Source of the DNA: Betaproteobacteria bacterium
GTDB lineage: Bacteria > Pseudomonadota > Gammaproteobacteria > Burkholderiales > Usitatibacteraceae
Assembly: GCA_003105245.1 (NCBI GenBank)
Contig: PQAI01000225.1
Span: forward strand, 1 to 6,793
Direction: 5' to 3'
Length of the DNA stretch: 6,793 nt
Of the stretch, positions 5,713 to 6,793 are shown piece by piece. Below the pieces are notes generated by a model. It did not search any database, was not told the origin of the DNA, and worked only from the letters and a program-made list of their open reading frames with translations. How positions within the stretch are numbered: the stretch's first letter is position 1; each line of letters opens with the position of its first letter. Both the position numbers and the translations under genes were made by a program.

Positions 5713-6681
5713 TCAGTTGGCGGTGATCTTTCCGGTCTCGATGACCGTCTTCCAGCGCGCGAGCTCCTGCTGCTGGAAGGCGGCGAACTCGCCCGGCGTG
5801 CCGGCCACGATCTCGAAGCCCAGGTCGGTCATCTTCTTCGTCACCGCCGGGTCCCGGAGCCCCTCGACCGCGGCCCCGTGGATCTTCGCCTTCACCTCGG
5901 CCGGCAGCCCGCGCGGGGCGGCGAGGGCCTGCCAGGAATAGACCTGCGCGTTCTTCACCCCGGATTCCTCCAGCGTGGGCACGTTGGGCAGCAGCGGCGA
6001 GCGCTTCGCGCTCGTGATCGCGAGGGCCTTGAGCTTGCCGCCCTGGATCTGGGTGATGACGGCGTTGATGTTCTGGAACGACATCTCGGCGTGGCCGGCG
6101 ACGAGGTCGTTGATGGCCGGCGCGCCGCCCTTGTAGGGAACGTGCAGGCCGGAGGTGCCCGTCTGCTGCCAGAAAAGCTCGGCGGTGAGGTGGTCGGAGG
6201 AGCCCGCGCCCGAGGAGGCGAACGAGACCTTGCCGGGATTCTTCTTCAGGTGGGCGATCACGTCGGCCACGGAGTTCACCGGCAGGCCCGGGTTGGCGAC
6301 CAGCACGTTGGGGGCCTGGACCGCCACCGACAGGAGGTCGAAGTCCCTGCTCGGGTCGTAGGGCAGGCTCTTCTGCAGGTGCGGGTTCACCACGAAGACG
6401 GCGAGCGAGGAGACGAGCAGCGTGTAGCCGTCGGCCGGCGCGTTCTTCACGAAGGCGGCGCCGATGGCGCCCGTGGCGCCGGGCTTGTTCTCGACCACGA
6501 AGGTGCCGCCCAGCTTCTCGCCCATCTTCTGGGCCAGGACGCGGCCGACCATGTCGGAGGAGCCGCCGGCGGGGAAGGGGACGACGACGGTGACGGACTT
6601 GGCGGGATAGCCGGCGGCGTGCGCGCCGAGCGAGGCGGCGGCCGCGAGGCAGAGGGCGGAAAGCAGGGCGGCGGGCTTCAT
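5713..6681 (-). CDS. Periplasmic substrate-binding receptor, Bug/TctC family
   Basis: This 322-residue exported protein is the periplasmic receptor type used by tripartite tricarboxylate transporters. Residues 1-22 form a signal peptide with a likely cut after AHA; there is no lipobox. Mature-protein family blocks appear in order: [19 protein letters not shown] (25-43), PGATGAIGA (67-75), DGYT (84-87), then [32 protein letters not shown] and a C-terminal Trp-containing helix. It is first in the operon with glucarate catabolic genes, so the ligand is plausibly D-glucarate or another aldarate; the sequence alone does not show this. TctA and TctB membrane subunits are absent here. Many Burkholderiales carry orphan Bug genes whose transporter is elsewhere. 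A GGAGGAG site lies eight bases before the ATG. Confidence 0.93.
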   Translation of the reverse strand: MKPAALLSALCLAAAASLGAHAAGYPAKSVTVVVPFPAGGSSDMVGRVLAQKMGEKLGGTFVVENKPGATGAIGAAFVKNAPADGYTLLVSSLAVFVVNPHLQKSLPYDPSRDFDLLSVAVQAPNVLVANPGLPVNSVADVIAHLKKNPGKVSFASSGAGSSDHLTAELFWQQTGTSGLHVPYKGGAPAINDLVAGHAEMSFQNINAVITQIQGGKLKALAITSAKRSPLLPNVPTLEESGVKNAQVYSWQALAAPRGLPAEVKAKIHGAAVEGLRDPAVTKKMTDLGFEIVAGTPGEFAAFQQQELARWKTVIETGKITAN

Positions 6682-6747
6682 GGGAGTGTCTCCTCCGGAC
6701 GGGGTTGTTCGATCTCTGGCGGGGCGCTTGCGGGGGTTGCGGCGCGA

Positions 6748-6763
6748 ATGGTAACGGTAACAT
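6748..6763. promoter_or_regulatory. LacI-family-like operator overlapping the operon -10
   Basis: On the minus strand the site reads ATGTTACCGTTACCAT, an imperfect 16-bp palindrome (12 of 16 positions symmetric) with a central CG, the usual form of LacI-family operators. It fits the ATGTTA-N4-TAACAT form known for the E. coli gluconate repressor GntR at 11 of 12 defined positions. It covers the -10 hexamer and 10 bases of spacer, as expected of a repressor site. No regulator gene is in the window, so the identity of the regulator is inference. Confidence 0.45.
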
Positions 6764-6777
6764 CAAGGCGCCGTCAA
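6748..6777 (-). promoter_or_regulatory. Sigma-70-like promoter of the tctC-gudD-garR-aldolase operon
   Basis: On the minus strand TTGACG (6777-6772) matches five of six bases of the -35 consensus. After 18 bases, TACCAT (6753-6748) matches four of six of the -10, including the key T, A and final T. Transcription would start near 6741, leaving a leader of about 60 bases. The AT-rich stretch stands out from the GC-rich surroundings. Confidence 0.5.
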
Positions 6778-6793
6778 TACCGTAAATTACTCT

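Noticed and set aside
3462..5726. A 754-codon open frame on the plus strand, antisense to garR and gudD
   Set aside because: Long antisense frames are common at this GC content. The translation is a low-complexity Arg/Ala/Gly/His mix with no motif, while the minus strand encodes unmistakable GudD and GarR.
5713..6681. Receptor as a lipoprotein, because of Cys11 in the signal sequence
   Set aside because: The residue before the Cys is Leu, which does not fit a lipobox, and a clean signal peptidase I site (AHA) follows.

Overview
The window is very GC-rich and compactly coded. Its gene content (TctC/Bug-type periplasmic receptor, D-glucarate catabolic genes, tandem Hsp20 genes, Tim44-like protein) fits a betaproteobacterium, most likely Burkholderiales. 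That placement is inferred from gene families and composition; there is no rRNA or other phylogenetic marker. No tRNA, CRISPR array, insertion sequence or phage gene was seen.

Layout. Positions 1-578 (minus) hold the N-terminal part of an exported, membrane-anchored Tim44-like protein that runs off the left edge. Positions 579-672 carry a strong intrinsic terminator for the next operon. Positions 673-1500 (minus) are two tandem small heat-shock protein genes. Positions 1501-1669 form a divergent control region with two back-to-back sigma-32-like promoters. Positions 1670-2605 (plus) encode a CbpA-type DnaJ co-chaperone. From 2599 to 6681 (minus) lies a tight four-gene operon, transcribed from right to left: tctC-type receptor, gudD, garR, and an HpcH/HpaI aldolase. 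Positions 6682-6793 contain its probable promoter and operator.

How the genes work together. The left half is a heat-shock module. The small Hsps hold unfolding proteins, and CbpA, as a DnaK co-chaperone, helps refold them; the paired promoters would switch both arms on together. The right half is a near-complete aldaric acid (D-glucarate) pathway. The receptor would bind the acid in the periplasm. GudD dehydrates it to 5-keto-4-deoxy-D-glucarate. The aldolase splits that to pyruvate plus tartronate semialdehyde, and GarR reduces the latter to D-glycerate. Glycerate kinase and TctA/TctB membrane subunits are not in the window.

The most notable non-coding signals are: (a) the face-to-face sigma-32 promoters; (b) a duplicated 11-bp near-palindrome directly upstream of gudD that overlaps its weak ribosome binding site and a possible 11-residue leader ORF; (c) a LacI-family-like operator over the -10 of the sugar-acid operon; (d) a terminator whose U-tract doubles as a -10 hexamer for the next gene; and (e) a 7-bp tail-to-tail overlap between cbpA and the aldolase gene. 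I did not find convincing evidence of a wholly new biological system; the genes belong to known families.
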